Source of the DNA: AP-15 sp963795485
GTDB lineage: Bacteria > Pseudomonadota > Alphaproteobacteria > ATCC43930 > CGMCC-115725
NCBI GenBank assembly: GCA_963795485.1
Contig: CAWCIL010000006.1
Span: forward strand, 826,222-890,221
Direction: 5' to 3'
DNA: 64,000 nucleotides
Below, piece after piece: positions 49,701-59,279 of this stretch. Both the position numbers and the translations under genes were made by a program. Numbering within the stretch: the stretch's first letter is position 1; the number at the start of each line of letters is the position of its first letter. Below the pieces are notes generated by a model, which did no database searches, was not told the origin of the DNA, and worked only from the letters and a program-made list of their open reading frames with translations.

Positions 49701-50114
49701 CTGGCGCGCACGTTGGAACCACGGATGCTGATCCGAGGTGTGGTTGATCACGAGCTCGGTGATGACCCGTAGATTGCGGCGGTGCGCCTCGCGGACAAAG
49801 TTTTTGAAGTCGTGCATCCGCCCATAGGAAGGGTTGATGTTCTTGTAATCCGAAATGTCGTAGCCGTCGTCGCGCAATGGCGAGGGATAGAACGGCAACA
49901 GCCACAATGCGGTGACGCCGAGATCCTGCAAATAATCGAGCTTGCGGCACAGCCCCTGGAAATCGCCGATGCCGTCGTCGTCGGCGTCGAAGAACGCCTT
50001 GACATGCAGCTGATAGATGATTGCGTCCTTGTACCACAGCGGGTCCGCGGTCGCGGTGCGGGCCAGCACGCGGCCTTGCGGCAGCAGCGGGGAGGCGTCG
50101 TCGGGTGGGCTCAT
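46746..50114 (-). CDS. treS: Trehalose synthase / maltokinase fusion (TreS-Mak)
   Basis: 1122 residues, intact. Residues 1-~560 are TreS: WYKDAIIYQLHVKAFFDADD, GYDISDYKNINPSYGRMHDF, nucleophile in LGVDGMRLDAVPYLIEREG, acid in RMLLAEANQWPEDVLQYF, and FLRNHDELTLEMV. Residues ~600-1122 are the maltokinase (Pep2-like): RWFGAKDRRIRKV at its start and the phosphotransfer loop HGDYHLGQVIVVQNDFFIID with FEGEPSRPLATRRIKSSPLR. It interconverts trehalose and maltose, then phosphorylates maltose with ATP to maltose-1-phosphate, the GlgE donor. It begins within the glgE stop (TGATG) and overlaps glgB. Confidence 0.95.
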   Translation of the reverse strand: MSPPDDASPLLPQGRVLARTATADPLWYKDAIIYQLHVKAFFDADDDGIGDFQGLCRKLDYLQDLGVTALWLLPFYPSPLRDDGYDISDYKNINPSYGRMHDFKNFVREAHRRNLRVITELVINHTSDQHPWFQRARQAKRGSHFRDYYVWSDTDQKFPETRVIFVDTEKSNWAWDPAAQAYYWHRFYSHQPDLNFDNPRVFRAVADVMRFWLDLGVDGMRLDAVPYLIEREGTINENLPETHEVLRRLRHELDHRYGDRMLLAEANQWPEDVLQYFGAGDECHMAFHFPLMPRIYMAVSTEDRHPITDIMRQTPDIPDSCQWAVFLRNHDELTLEMVTDRERDYLWNHYAADRRARINLGIRRRLAPLMENDRRRIELLNALLISMPGTPVFYYGDEIGMGDNVFLRDRDGVRTPMQWSFDRNGGFSRADPARLYLPPVMDSVYGFEAVNVEAQSRSPSSLLNWMKRLIAARRSRRAFSRGTLRFLYPANRKVIAYLRAYSDEVILCIVNLSRTPQAVELDLAEFRGRYPVELLGRSTFPTIGDLPYLLTLQGHSFFWFELLLSAQEAANLQSSPPEFVTLVMPQGWGDLFRPHNLVQLESDVIPSFLMRQRWFGAKDRRIRKVSVAAQGEIVRPAEDGAAAETYLATVADVGFGDEDGQHYFVPLAQIWSPSETELRQGLAPVTLAELRQFRREGALVDALSQDGFVLAMMEAIAGEARLPLDRGEIRSLQTPSYQQATPPERLTVRRSGVEQSNSSVFFDEYGMLKIYRRLQPGPHPEIEMSRFLVERAGFANTPPPLATIELAVGGGDEPQRMALGVLFGFVRNQGDGWTQALNYLTRYLDDALIATDARSSELADPDLFFLALARQIGIRTAEMHRALAEHGGSDPDFAPEPITRDDIAGWRQALETEATAMLAKLEREQRRLPDRAKERAGQLLAKRDRLLSHIRTLLPDEVAAQKTRFHGDYHLGQVIVVQNDFFIIDFEGEPSRPLATRRIKSSPLRDVAGMIRSFDYAAVAAVRHLAETRPAAGPRMVQLAEAWRQRAVDGFRAAYRKTMRGCPAYPASKKQARDMTAFFTLEKAVYEVSYELANRPSWVDIPLDGILGILDKTRTAAGGEAP

Positions 50115-53100
50115 CAGGGCTCGGCGTGAGGCAGGCGAAAGAGCAGGGCCGGGTTGGTTTCCGGGTCGAGGCGAAACCGCTGGTGCGTGCCGCGGCAGGT
50201 AAACATGGCTCGGGTAAACGCTTCCTCAAGCAAAAATGCGGCATCCGCCGCCAGCCCGAGTTCGGCCAGCGGCAGCACGACATCGCCTTCACGGACCGCG
50301 TGCGGGTCGAGATTGACGACGACGATCACCGCATTGGCCGGATCGGCCGAGATTTTCGCGTAGGCGAGGATATCCGGGTGGTCGCAGGCGAGAAATCGCA
50401 GATTGGCAAACTCCTGCAACGCCGGATTGGCGCGGCGAAAACGGTTGAGCAGCCGAATGTCATCTTTGATGTTGCCGGGACGGTCCCAATCCCAGACCTT
50501 GTGCTCGTATTTCTCGGAATTGGCATATTCCTCGCGGCCGGGCAGGGCCTCGTTCTCGCACAATTCGAAGCCGTTGTAGATCCCGTAGGCGGGCGACAAG
50601 GTGGCGGCCAGCACCAGGCGGACCCGGAACGCCGGCCGGCCGCCCTCCTGCAGGTAGACCGGCAGGATGTCGGGTGTATTGGTGAAGAAGTTCGGCCGGA
50701 AAAATTCCTTTGCCGGGTATCCGGTCAGCTCGGTCAGGTACGTCGGCCAGCTCGGATTTGGTGTTGCGCCAGGTAAAATAGGTGTAGGACTGGCTGAACC
50801 CGGCTTTGGCCAAGGCCTGCATCATTTTCGGCCGGGTGAAGGCTTCAGCCAGAAATATCGCCTCGGGACAACGCGCCTTGACTTCACGGATCAGCCATTC
50901 CCAGAACGGCAGCGGCTTGGTGTGCGGATTATCGACGCGGAACGTGCGCACCCCCTCGCCGACCCAAAACAGCACGATATCGCGCAACGCCGCCCACAGG
51001 CCTTCGCGATCGGGGTTGTCGAAATCGACGTTGACGATGTCTTCGTATTTCTTCGGCGGGTTCTCGGCATATTTGATCGTGCCGTCGGGGCGAAAGCGGA
51101 ACCATTGCGGATGCTCGCTCACCCAGGGGTGGTCGGGGGCGCATTGGACCGCAAAGTCGAGCGCCACCTCCATTCCCTCGGCCGCGGCGGCATGCACGAA
51201 GCGGCGAAAATCGGCGAGGGTGCCGAGTTCGGGATTGACCGCGCAATGCCCGCCTTCTGCGGAGCCGATCGCGTAAGGGCTGCCCGGATCGCCCGGCTGC
51301 GCCACCGTGCTGTTGTCCTTGCCCTTGCGGTTGACCCGGCCGATCGGATGGATTGGCGGGAGATACACCACGTCGAACCCCAGCGAGGAGATCTTCGGTA
51401 GGCGCGCGATGCAGTCGTCGAAGGTGGCGCTCCTGCCGGGCTGCCGGCCCTGGCTGCGCGGAAACATCTCGTACCACGCGGCAAAGCGCGCCGCCTTGCG
51501 CTCGACCACCACTTCGAGCACGCGCCCATAGCGCACGGCCCCGTCGCGTGGTGCGGCGCGCTCCATCGCCTGGCGCAGCGTCGAAGAGCGCAGCACACCG
51601 GCCCGCCGCGCCGTGCCGCCGCGAGCCGAATCGCGCAATGCCTGCCTGATCGCGGCGGCGTCATCCGAGCCGAGCCTCGATCAGCGCCTCTTCGAGGATC
51701 GCCCGGCCCTCGTCGAGCTCGAGCGCGATGTCTTGCCCGGCCTCCAGCTTCTTTTCGATCTCCTCGCGCCAGCTCGCGAAGCGGTCGGTCCAGGCTTCGA
51801 TCGTGTACTGCCACAGCCCGACCCGATCGAGGGGAAAGCGGGCGACCCAGCGGTCGTTGTCGAAGAAGATCAGCGGCGCTTCGCGCCAGGCGGCGGTCTC
51901 ATGCCGGTATTTGACGATGCTGCGCAATGCGTCGTGGCCGTCGCGAAATAGGTCGGCCCAGACCTCGAAGGTGTCGCCTTCGATCCGCTTGACCGGGTAG
52001 CGGCCGCCATCGAGCTCGGGATAGACATTTTCGATCGCGATCCGCGCCTCCGGTCGCCACAGCGGAGGCATTGCGACCTCGGCTTCGGCGGCCGCCGGAC
52101 CGCGTTCGGCGACCGCCGGCCCCGCGTGCAGCACCCGCACGCCAAGGGGCTCGACCATCAGCCCGTTAGGCGGCAATCGGGCGTCCGACTCATTAAAGAA
52201 GGCCTCGGGCATGATTTCGTGCGGGCGCCGTCGGTCGCGGTTGACCGCGATCAGGGCCCGGTCGTCGCCGCTCTCGCTCCGGCGCTCCAGCACCACCAGA
52301 TCGTCGCCGCTCGGCAGCAGTTTTTGGGGGCCCTCCTCGTTCAAGGCCGGGATCGCCCGTTTCGTCGCATTGACCTCGGCAATGAATTTAGCTGAGGTCG
52401 AAGCGCCGCGGCTCGGGCGGCTCGTCGCGTCCCATCACCACGGCCAACGGTCGCCCCCACCCGTATTCGAACCCCATCGGCATCAGCACACCCGCTGAAT
52501 AAGCCGCGGCAAAGGCATAAGCTTGGCGATACCGTGGCTCGATCTCGCTTTCCGGGACGCCGGCGGCGCGCAGCTCGGCGACCAGCCGCGGGGTATCGTG
52601 GCTCTCGGGAAAGCCGATCGACGGCGCGATATGACGAAAGGCCTCGTACTGTTCGAGCAGCCACGGGCTCTTGAAATCCCACCATTTGACGCTGTTGAAC
52701 AGGTAATCGAACCCGGCATCGGCCAGCGCCAGCACCGCTTCCTTCGGCGCGCCCACGGTTTCGGCGCAGAACACCACGTCGGGAGCCGCCGCCTTGGCGG
52801 CCCCGGTCAAGGCCGCGCCAGACCTCGGCCGGGACCTTGTAGGCCGCGTCGCAGCGAAAGCCGCCAAAGCCGAGGTCCGCATAGTGGCGCACGAGCTCCT
52901 GGAAATAGGCAAGCGAGCTGGCGGCGCTGCGGCCCCTCGGTAATCGAGTTCGGCGAGATCGCCCCACACGGTCTTGCGAGTCGGGATCGGCCGGATCGGT
53001 CGCGAACGGCGACCGGATCTCGCCCTTGGCGTCGCGGGCGAACCAGCCGGGGTGGTCGGCGACCAGCTCGCTGTCCTTCGAGGTGTGGTTGACGACGAGA

Positions 53101-53418
53101 TCCATGATCACCCGCAGCCCATCGGCGCGCGCCGCCTCGCGTAAATCCGCGCAGCAGGCTGTCATCGTCTTCGCGCTCGTCGCCGCGAAAACGCGGGTTC
53201 AGCCGGTAATAGTCCTTGACCGCGTAGAGGCTGCCGGAAAATCCCGGATAGTGGAACGGATTGACGTAGACTGCATTGAACCCCATTGCCGCGATCCGCG
53301 GCAGGTGCTCGGCCCATTGCCGGATCGTCCCGGCCAGGGTCGGAAACAGATTATAGATGCGCAGGCCTTCGCGCACCGCACCGGCCTCGGGTTCGCGCAC
53401 GCTCGACCCACATGTCAT
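50114..53418 (-). CDS. glgE: Alpha-amylase-like domain fused to GlgE maltosyltransferase, many frameshifts
   Basis: About 1098 residues after correction. Residues 1-~425 form one GH13 barrel: LRIYNLFPTLAGTIRQWAEH, VIMDLVVNHTSKDSELV, nucleophile in GGFRCDAAYKVPAEVW, acid in DVVFCAETVGAP and IGFPESHDTPRLVAEL. A linker leads to GlgE (~470-1098): IAIENVYPELDGGRYPVKRI, GFDVVYLPPIHPIGRVNRKG, nucleophile in VRTFRVDNPHTKPLPFWEWL, acid in AIFLAEAFTRPKMM. GlgE adds maltosyl units from maltose-1-phosphate to alpha-1,4-glucan. Single extra bases fall near 53150, 52977, 52815, 52390, 51666 and 50745, with two extra (or one missing) near 52940. The start at 53418 is the first ATG; its ribosome site is poor. 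Confidence 0.85.
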
Positions 53419-53478
53419 CCGCTACCGGAAGTTAAGTGGCATTGGCCGCCAAACACGGCAGCGTGCCGAAGGTTCCTT

Positions 53479-55025
53479 TCAGAGCGCCACCTCGACCAGA
53501 AACGGGCCGGGTGTCGGCGATCCCTTCGGCGAGGCGCCGGTTGAACTCCTCCATCGTCGCTACCCGCGCGCCGGGGACGCCCATGCCCTTGGCCAAGGAT
53601 CACGAAATCGAGATCGGGCTGGCCGAGCTCGAGCATGTCGAGCGCCTTTCTGCCGGGATTGCCGGCGCCGACATTGGCGAGCTCGCCCTTGAGGATCGCA
53701 TAGCTGCGGTTGGCGAACAAGAGGGTGGTGACGTCGAGCCCTTCGCGCGCCTGCGTCCACAATGACTGCAAGGTGTACATCGCACTGCCGTCGCCCTCCA
53801 AGGTGATCACCTTGCGGTCGGGGCAGGCGACCGCGGCACCGGTCGCGACCGGCATGCCCATGCCGATCGAGCCGCCCATGTTCGAGAGCCAGTCATGCGG
53901 CTGGGCCGAGCGGGTCGGCGCGAAAAAGCCGCGGCCGGTCGTCACCGCCTCGTCGACGACGATCGCGTTCTCGGGCAGCAGTGCGGCGAGAGAGATGCCG
54001 AGCGCCTCCGGGGTGATCTTTCCCGTGGCCTTCGCGGGCGGCGGGTCGTCGACTACGGGCGCCGGGGTCGCGCGGGCGCCGATCTCCTCGGCCAGGGCTT
54101 CGAGCGCGCCGAGCAAATCTTCCTCGGGCCGGGCGAGGAGGTGGCCCTGGGCATCGGGCGGGGCCAACAGGCTCGGCTTGTCGGGATAGGCGAAGAACGC
54201 GACCGGCATCTTGGCGCCGACCAGGATGATGTGCTTGAGCCCGGCGAGCACCCTGACCGCCTGGTCGACGACGTAAGGCACCCGCTCGACAAAGACCCGG
54301 CCGCGGCCCGCGCTGGGTGCGCGCGTTCGATCCCTGGGCGATCAGCTTCGCACCCGTCTTGGCGGCGATGCGGCCGGCGAGATCGAGCCCCTCCTGGCGC
54401 AGGGCGCGGCCGGTCACCAGCAGCAGGCACGGCTCGCCCGAGCGCAACGCCCGCGCCGCCTCGGCGACCGCATCCTGCGACACCGGCGCGGGGGCGGCGG
54501 CACCGGCACCTCGGCCGGGCCGGAGCCCTCGTTCCATGCGGTGTCGGCCGGCAGGATCAGGGTGGCGATCCGGCCCGGCGGCATCCGGGCGGCGGCGATC
54601 GCGGCGGCGCCGTCGGCGGCGACCGAGCGCGCATCGGGCGAGGTCTTGACCCAGCGCGAGAACGGCTTTGCCGCGCTCTCGATGTCGGTCGTCAGCGGCG
54701 CGTCGTAGCGGCGGTGATAGGTCGCATGATCGCCGACGATGTTGACCATCGGCGACGACGCCTTGTTGGCGTTGTGGATGTTGGCGAGCCCGTTGGCCAT
54801 GCCGGGGCCGAGATGAAGGAGGGTCGCGGCGGGCTTTTCGCTCATCCGCGCATAGCCGTCGGCGGCACCGGTGACGACCCCCTCGAACAGCCCGAGCACG
54901 CAGCGCATGCCCTCGACCCGGTCGAGGGCGGCGACAAAATGCATCTCCGAGGTTCCGGGATTGGCAAAGCACACGTCGACCCCGCCGCCGACCAAGGTGC
55001 GTACCAGGCTTTCCGCGCCGTTCAT
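53479..55025 (-). CDS. ThDP-dependent enzyme, acetolactate-synthase-like, frameshifted
   Basis: About 513 residues after correction. The N-terminal PYR domain has VDVCFANPGTSEMHFVAALD with the cofactor glutamate in VLGLFEGVVTGAADGYARM, HLGPGMANGLANIHNANKAS and VNIVGDHATYHRRYDAPL. The PP domain has LSNMGGSIGMGMPVATGAAV and the ThDP motif GDGSAMYTLQSLWTQ...NRSY. It belongs with acetolactate-synthase-like or benzoylformate-decarboxylase-like proteins of uncertain substrate. Breaks: near 54497 (two extra C or one missing), near 54308 (G), 53601 (T) and 53492 (T); corrected, it ends LVEVAL at 53479. It lies 60 bp ahead of glgE on the same strand and may be cotranscribed. Confidence 0.82.
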
Positions 55026-55446
55026 CGACCGTCTCCCGAATACGCCATCCGCCGCCAGCTCGCTTCGCGCCTGCGGTGCGGCAAACATGCCTGCCGCCTC
55101 CCTCAGCCGCAAGGCGCGTGTGGCGAGCCGAGGCTCGACAGTCCGAGCGCGCCGATCTTTGAGGCGACGCCCAGGAAGCCTATAGGCTCGGCGCCCCGAA
55201 GCCGTAAGCCCGGCGATCCTCCATTTTAGAATGACGAGATTGGTGTCGATCTTGGCGAAGCGCCCCTTAATGGGCGGCAATTTTCTCGGCCCCCACGCGC
55301 TTTTTCCCGGCGCACCGGCAGCCAGCAATCCCTCGGAGGTCTCGAATATATCGGCTCCGGCCAGACGGGTCTGCCCGGATCATCTTTGCAAACTCATCGC
55401 CGACCCGGCATTCTGCATGGCGAATCGAGACTTCAGGATGACGAGC
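55026..55446. other. Divergent intergenic region
   Basis: About 420 bp between the divergent ThDP enzyme and aminopeptidase genes. Frames on both strands lack family features. An ATG at 55417 (MANRDFRMTS) is in frame with the aminopeptidase and could be an alternative start. No clear promoter or terminator is seen. Confidence 0.45.
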
Positions 55447-56837
55447 ATGGCCTTTTCCCTGATCGACGACCACCAGCGCCGCGACACCGATCGCCGCCTT
55501 GACCAAGGACCGGCTGGCGCCGTGGCTCGAAACCGCGCCGGAGCATCAGCGCAACTGGCTGCGCGCGATCGGCTTTTCGGCCGATGCCGGCAAGCTCGCG
55601 CTGGTGCCGGCAGCAGATGGCGGGCTCGCCCGGGTGCTGGTCGGGCTCGGCGAGGGCGGCGACGCCGCGCCGGCGATGTGGGCGCTGGCCGGGTTGCCCG
55701 AGGCGCTGCCGGAGGGAAATTACCGGCTCGAAACCGCGCCGGAGGGCGCCGACCCGACCGCGGCTGGCGCTCGGCTGGGCGCTCGGCACCTATGCCTTCA
55801 CCCGCTACCACGCGAGGCCGGCGAGCGGCGCGGCGCTGGTCTGGCCCAAAGGCGCCGACCGCGGCCGGGTGCGAGCGGCTGGCGAGTGCGGTGTTCCTCG
55901 CCCGCGATCTGGTCAACACGCCGGCCGGCGACCTCGGGCCCGAGGAGCTCGCGGCGGCGGCGGTGCGCGTCGCCGAGACTGCCGGCGCCTGCCATCGGGT
56001 GATCGTCGGCGACGAGCTCCTGGCCGAGAACTATCCGACGATCCATGCCGTCGGCCGGGCCAGCACGCGGGCGCCGCGTCTCGTCGACATCGTCTGGGGC
56101 GAGCCGTCGGCGCCGAAGGTGACCCTGGTCGGCAAGGGGGTGTGCTTCGACAGCGGCGGGCTCGACCTGAAGACCGCCGCCGGCATGCGGCTGATGAAAA
56201 AGGACATGGGCGGGGCGGCGATCATGCTCGGCCTCGCCCAGGCGATCATCGACGCGAAGCTGCCGGTGCGGCTGCGGGTGCTGTTGCCCTGCGTCGAAAA
56301 TTCGGTCTCGCGGCAATGCGATGCGCCCGATGGACATCGTGCGCACGCGCAAGGGGCTGACCGTCGAGATCGGCAACACCGACGCCGAGGGCCGGCTGAT
56401 CCTGTGCGACGCGCTGGCCGAGGCCTCGACCGAGAAGCCGGCAATTGCTGGTCGACATGGCGACCCTGACCGGGGCGGCGCGGGTGGCGCTCGGTCCCGA
56501 GCTGGCGGCGCTGTTCTGCAACGACGACGCGCTCGCGCGCGCATTGCTCGACGCGGCCGGGGCCGAGGCCGACCCGATGTGGCGCATGCCGTTGTGGCGC
56601 CCCTACCGCAAGATGATCGACAGCAAGATCGCCGACCTCAACAACGTGTCGGAGGGGCCGCATGCCGGGGCGATCACCGCGGCACTCTATCTGCAGGAGT
56701 TCGTCGAGCCCGGCATTCCGTGGGCGCATCTCGACGTGATGGCGTGGAACCCGCAGAGCCGCCCCGGCCGCCCCGAAGGCGCCGAGGCGACCGCCCTGCG
56801 CGCCCTCTACGCGCACATCGCCCAAAGGTTCGGCTGA
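55447..56837 (+). CDS. M17 leucyl aminopeptidase family protein, five frameshifts
   Basis: 461 residues after correction. N-terminal MAFSLIDDHQRRDTIAALTK, then AVFLARDLVNTPAGDLGPEE. The dinuclear metal site is in TLVGKGVCFDSGGLDLKTAA and MRLMKKDMGGAAIMLGLAQA, NTDAEGRLILCDALAEA carries the family signature, and DMATLTGAARVALGPELAAL and the C-terminal HLDVMAWNPQSRPGRPEGAE follow. It releases N-terminal residues from peptides in the cytoplasm. Extra bases near 55488, 55765, 55877, 56313 and 56443 each advance the frame by one, and all five removed restore one continuous protein. It is convergent with vapC. Confidence 0.9.
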
Positions 56838-56845
56838 TGCGGGTC

Positions 56846-57233
56846 TCACCAGAGGCGTCGGACCGCGTAGCGATCGAACACCGCTTCGTTCGAGACCAGG
56901 GTCAGGTCGAGAGACAGCGCCTGCGCGATCAGTAGTCGATCGAACGGGTCGCGGTGCGGACCGGGCAGATTGCCGGCCCGCTCGGCCTCGCGCACGGTTA
57001 TCGGCAACTCGTCGAAATCCCTGGCTGGCGATCGCCCCGGCAATGTCCACCGCAAGCAATGCGGCCGAGGGCAATTTTCCGATCCGGTGCTTTGTGGAGA
57101 TTTCCCAAGCCGAGGCGGCGCTGACCATTACCTCGTTGTCGCCGTCAGCGATCGAAGCCCTTGCCGCGACGGATAGTGCGGGATCGCCGAGCAGCCACCA
57201 GATCAGCGCATGCGTGTCCAACAGCACTCGCAC
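56846..57233 (-). CDS. vapC: PIN-domain toxin (VapC-like), one frameshift
   Basis: 128 residues after correction. PIN-domain acids: D6 in MRVLLDTHALIWWLLGD, the glutamate in SAASAWEISTKHRIGKLPS, the aspartates in HRDPFDRLLIAQAL and the late VSNEAVFDRYAVRRLW. It is likely an endoribonuclease cutting tRNA or mRNA. The frame breaks near 57020 (one extra base in GGATTTCG) after GAIASQGF and resumes DELPITVREAERAGNLPG. It starts 3 bp after the antitoxin stop. Confidence 0.87.
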
Positions 57234-57236
57234 GCG

Positions 57237-57470
57237 CTATCGGTCCCAAAAATCGAGCTCGTCCTCGGGCAAAGGCTCGAAGAATTCAGGCCCGATGCTG
57301 AATTTGCCGCGCATCGCCCCGAACTCGCGTTTCCCTTTGCGGACCGCCGGCACCAGCTTGGCGACCGGCGTCTTGCCGCGGGCGATCGTGATCACCTCGC
57401 CGGCTTCGACCCGCGCGAGAAGCTTCGACAATTGGGTTTTGGCAGCGTGGACCGACACCATCTTGTCCAT
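57237..57470 (-). CDS. vapB: Phd/YefM-type antitoxin (VapB-like)
   Basis: 77 residues. The N-terminal DNA-binding fold is VSVHAAKTQLSKLLARVEAG and EVITIARGKTPVAKLVP. The C-terminal toxin-binding tail ends FFEPLPEDELDFWDR. An AGGAGGT ribosome site and a strong promoter precede it. It would block VapC and autorepress the pair. Confidence 0.9.
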   Translation of the reverse strand: MDKMVSVHAAKTQLSKLLARVEAGEVITIARGKTPVAKLVPAVRKGKREFGAMRGKFSIGPEFFEPLPEDELDFWDR

Positions 57471-57476
57471 CGCGCA

Positions 57477-57521
57477 CCTCCTGTTAGTCTTTTAATTAGC
57501 TAAGGTACGCGTTGCTGTCAA
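57477..57521 (-). promoter_or_regulatory. vapBC promoter, operator-like palindrome and ribosome site
   Basis: On the minus strand TTGACA (57521-57516), a 17 bp spacer and TAATTA (57498-57493) form the best sigma70-like promoter in the window. The palindrome TTAGCTAA overlaps the -10 and is a plausible VapB operator. AGGAGGT (57483-57477) is the ribosome site for the ATG at 57470. Confidence 0.7.
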
Positions 57522-57539
57522 CCTTTTGCACAGCGTCGC

Positions 57540-58470
57540 TCAATACCCCCGTGACGGGTCGACCCGGTTGAGGAGCGGGCGGCCGGCTTCGAAGCGGCGG
57601 ATGGTGTCGAGGACGATCGGGGCGGCGGTCGACGGGGTTGGTCGTGCCGGCGATGTGCGGGGTGACGAGAATGCGCGGGTGCTGCCAGAATGGGTGGCCT
57701 TGCGGCAGCGGCTCTTCGCGGAACACGTCGAGCGCTGCGGCCGAGAGCTGGCCCGAATCGAGCGCCGGGATCAGGTCCTCCTCGACGAGGTGCGCGCCGC
57801 GGCCGGCATTGACCAGACCGGCGCCTTTTGGCAATGCCGCAAAGGTGCGGGCGTTGAGGATGCCTTGCGTTTCGCTGGTTAGCGGCAGCAGGCAGACCAG
57901 GATCTCGCTCTGTGCCAGAAGCCGCGGCAGACCGGCCGCGCCGGCGAACGTGGCAAACCCTTCGACGGTCTTTTCTCCTCGACCCCAGCCGGAAACCGGG
58001 AACCCGAGCGCCTTGAGCTTGCGCGCCGCATCCTGACCGATCTCGCCAAAGCCGAGGATGCCGACCGGCCGTTCGCCGGCGTTCGGCTGCGGCAATTCGC
58101 GCCAGATCCCGGCCTGCTGCTGGGTACGGTAATCGAGGTCTCGGCGGTGCAGCCGCAGCACCTGCAGCACCACGTACTCGCTCATCGCGTCGGTCAGATA
58201 GGGGTCGACCAGGCGGACGATCGGCACGTCTCGCGGCAATTGCGGGTCGATGAGGATGTGGTCGACCCCGGCGCCCAGGGACAGGATCAGCTTGAGGTTG
58301 GGCAGCGCGGCGAGGAGCCCCGGCTCGGGGCGCCAGACGAGCGCATAATCGATTTCGGCCGGATCGCCGATCTGCGGCCAAACCCGGATGTCGAGCCCGG
58401 GCATCAGCCGGGACAGCTGCCCGCTCCAGCGTGCGGCGGAATCGACCGAGGAACGGAACAGCAGCGCCAT
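57540..58470 (-). CDS. D-2-hydroxyacid dehydrogenase (glyoxylate/hydroxypyruvate reductase A-like), one frameshift
   Basis: 309 residues after correction. The NAD(P) loop is VGILGFGEIGQDAARKLKAL. Catalytic elements: LVNAGRGAHLVEEDLIPAL with its arginine context, the glutamate in ALDVFREEPLPQGHPFW and the histidine in ILVTPHIAGTTNP. It resembles GhrA, reducing glyoxylate or hydroxypyruvate. An extra C near 57636 (CCCCGTCG) disrupts the C-terminus, which corrected reads STAAPIVLDTIRRFEAGRPL and ends RVDPSRGY at 57540. Any substrate beyond the GhrA type is unproven. Confidence 0.88.
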
Positions 58471-59279
58471 CGCCTGTGACTATAGCATGATCGGCCCGTC
58501 GCCACATTGCGGCCCGTTTCGAGGGCCATGACGGCGCCGCCATCACCAAGGGGGGCCGGGCGATGCGCTCGCTGTGGAGAATGATCGCGTCAAGATGGCT
58601 CGGCGGGCAGGGCTCGGAGGCGCTGACCGGCGATTCGGCTCTGCTCGATCTGCTGACGCTCGCGGAGCGCCCGCACATCCCGCCGGCGTTTCGGGTCAGT
58701 CGGCAATCCGAGGTGTCCAGCCACGCGATAATGTCCCGACGCGGTGCTGGCCAAGCCGAGGACGAAGCCGCTGGCACAGAGGTGGGGTGGGACGATCCGG
58801 CCGGATGAGTCTGACCCCCGGATATGCCGGAGCTTCGCATCGCCGGCGCGTTTGGCCGCGGCCGCTGCCGGCCAGATCGGGACGATCCGGTCGGCCATAT
58901 CGAGCGTCGAACGCCGGTGCGCCACGTTCAGCTCGCCTCGCAGGCGCAGCTTGCTCCCCTTGAGCTCCTGCAATTGGGATTGGGACTGCATCCATGCCTG
59001 CCGGCGCGCATGATCTTGTCGATCGATGTGCCTCGCCCTGCTGCCACCGGGAGAAAATTCGGCCCTCCTCGCCAACATCGACAACAAGGCCCGCTGCGGC
59101 AGATCCGAAAAGCACCACGCCGGCGGCGTGCCCGAGCCGTGCCGGGGCGGTGTTGCAATCGGGCATGATCCGTGTTGTGTTGGGCGCGCCTGGTCTCGCG
59201 CTCGGTGACGCGCGACAGGCGGGCTGCACCGGGTCGTCGCAAAACCGGCCGCTGAAAGTCGGACAAAAAGGACCAGGGC
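58471..59279. other. Long intergenic stretch without a confident gene
   Basis: About 800 bp. The frame 58563-58808 (81 codons, plus) and a longer minus-strand frame over 58590-59294 exist, but neither shows a family motif, ribosome site or normal composition. A short repeat GGGACGATCCGG occurs near 58790 and 58879. It may hold a decayed gene. I see no tRNA, CRISPR or mobile-element end. Confidence 0.5.

Noticed and set aside
50114..53418. Programmed frameshifting or pseudogenisation of glgE
   Set aside because: Breaks occur at unrelated contexts without slippery sites or downstream structures, and the same insertion pattern affects essential genes.
58563..58808. Small plus-strand gene of 81 codons
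   Set aside because: No ribosome site, no family features and an end rich in random composition; not supported enough to call.
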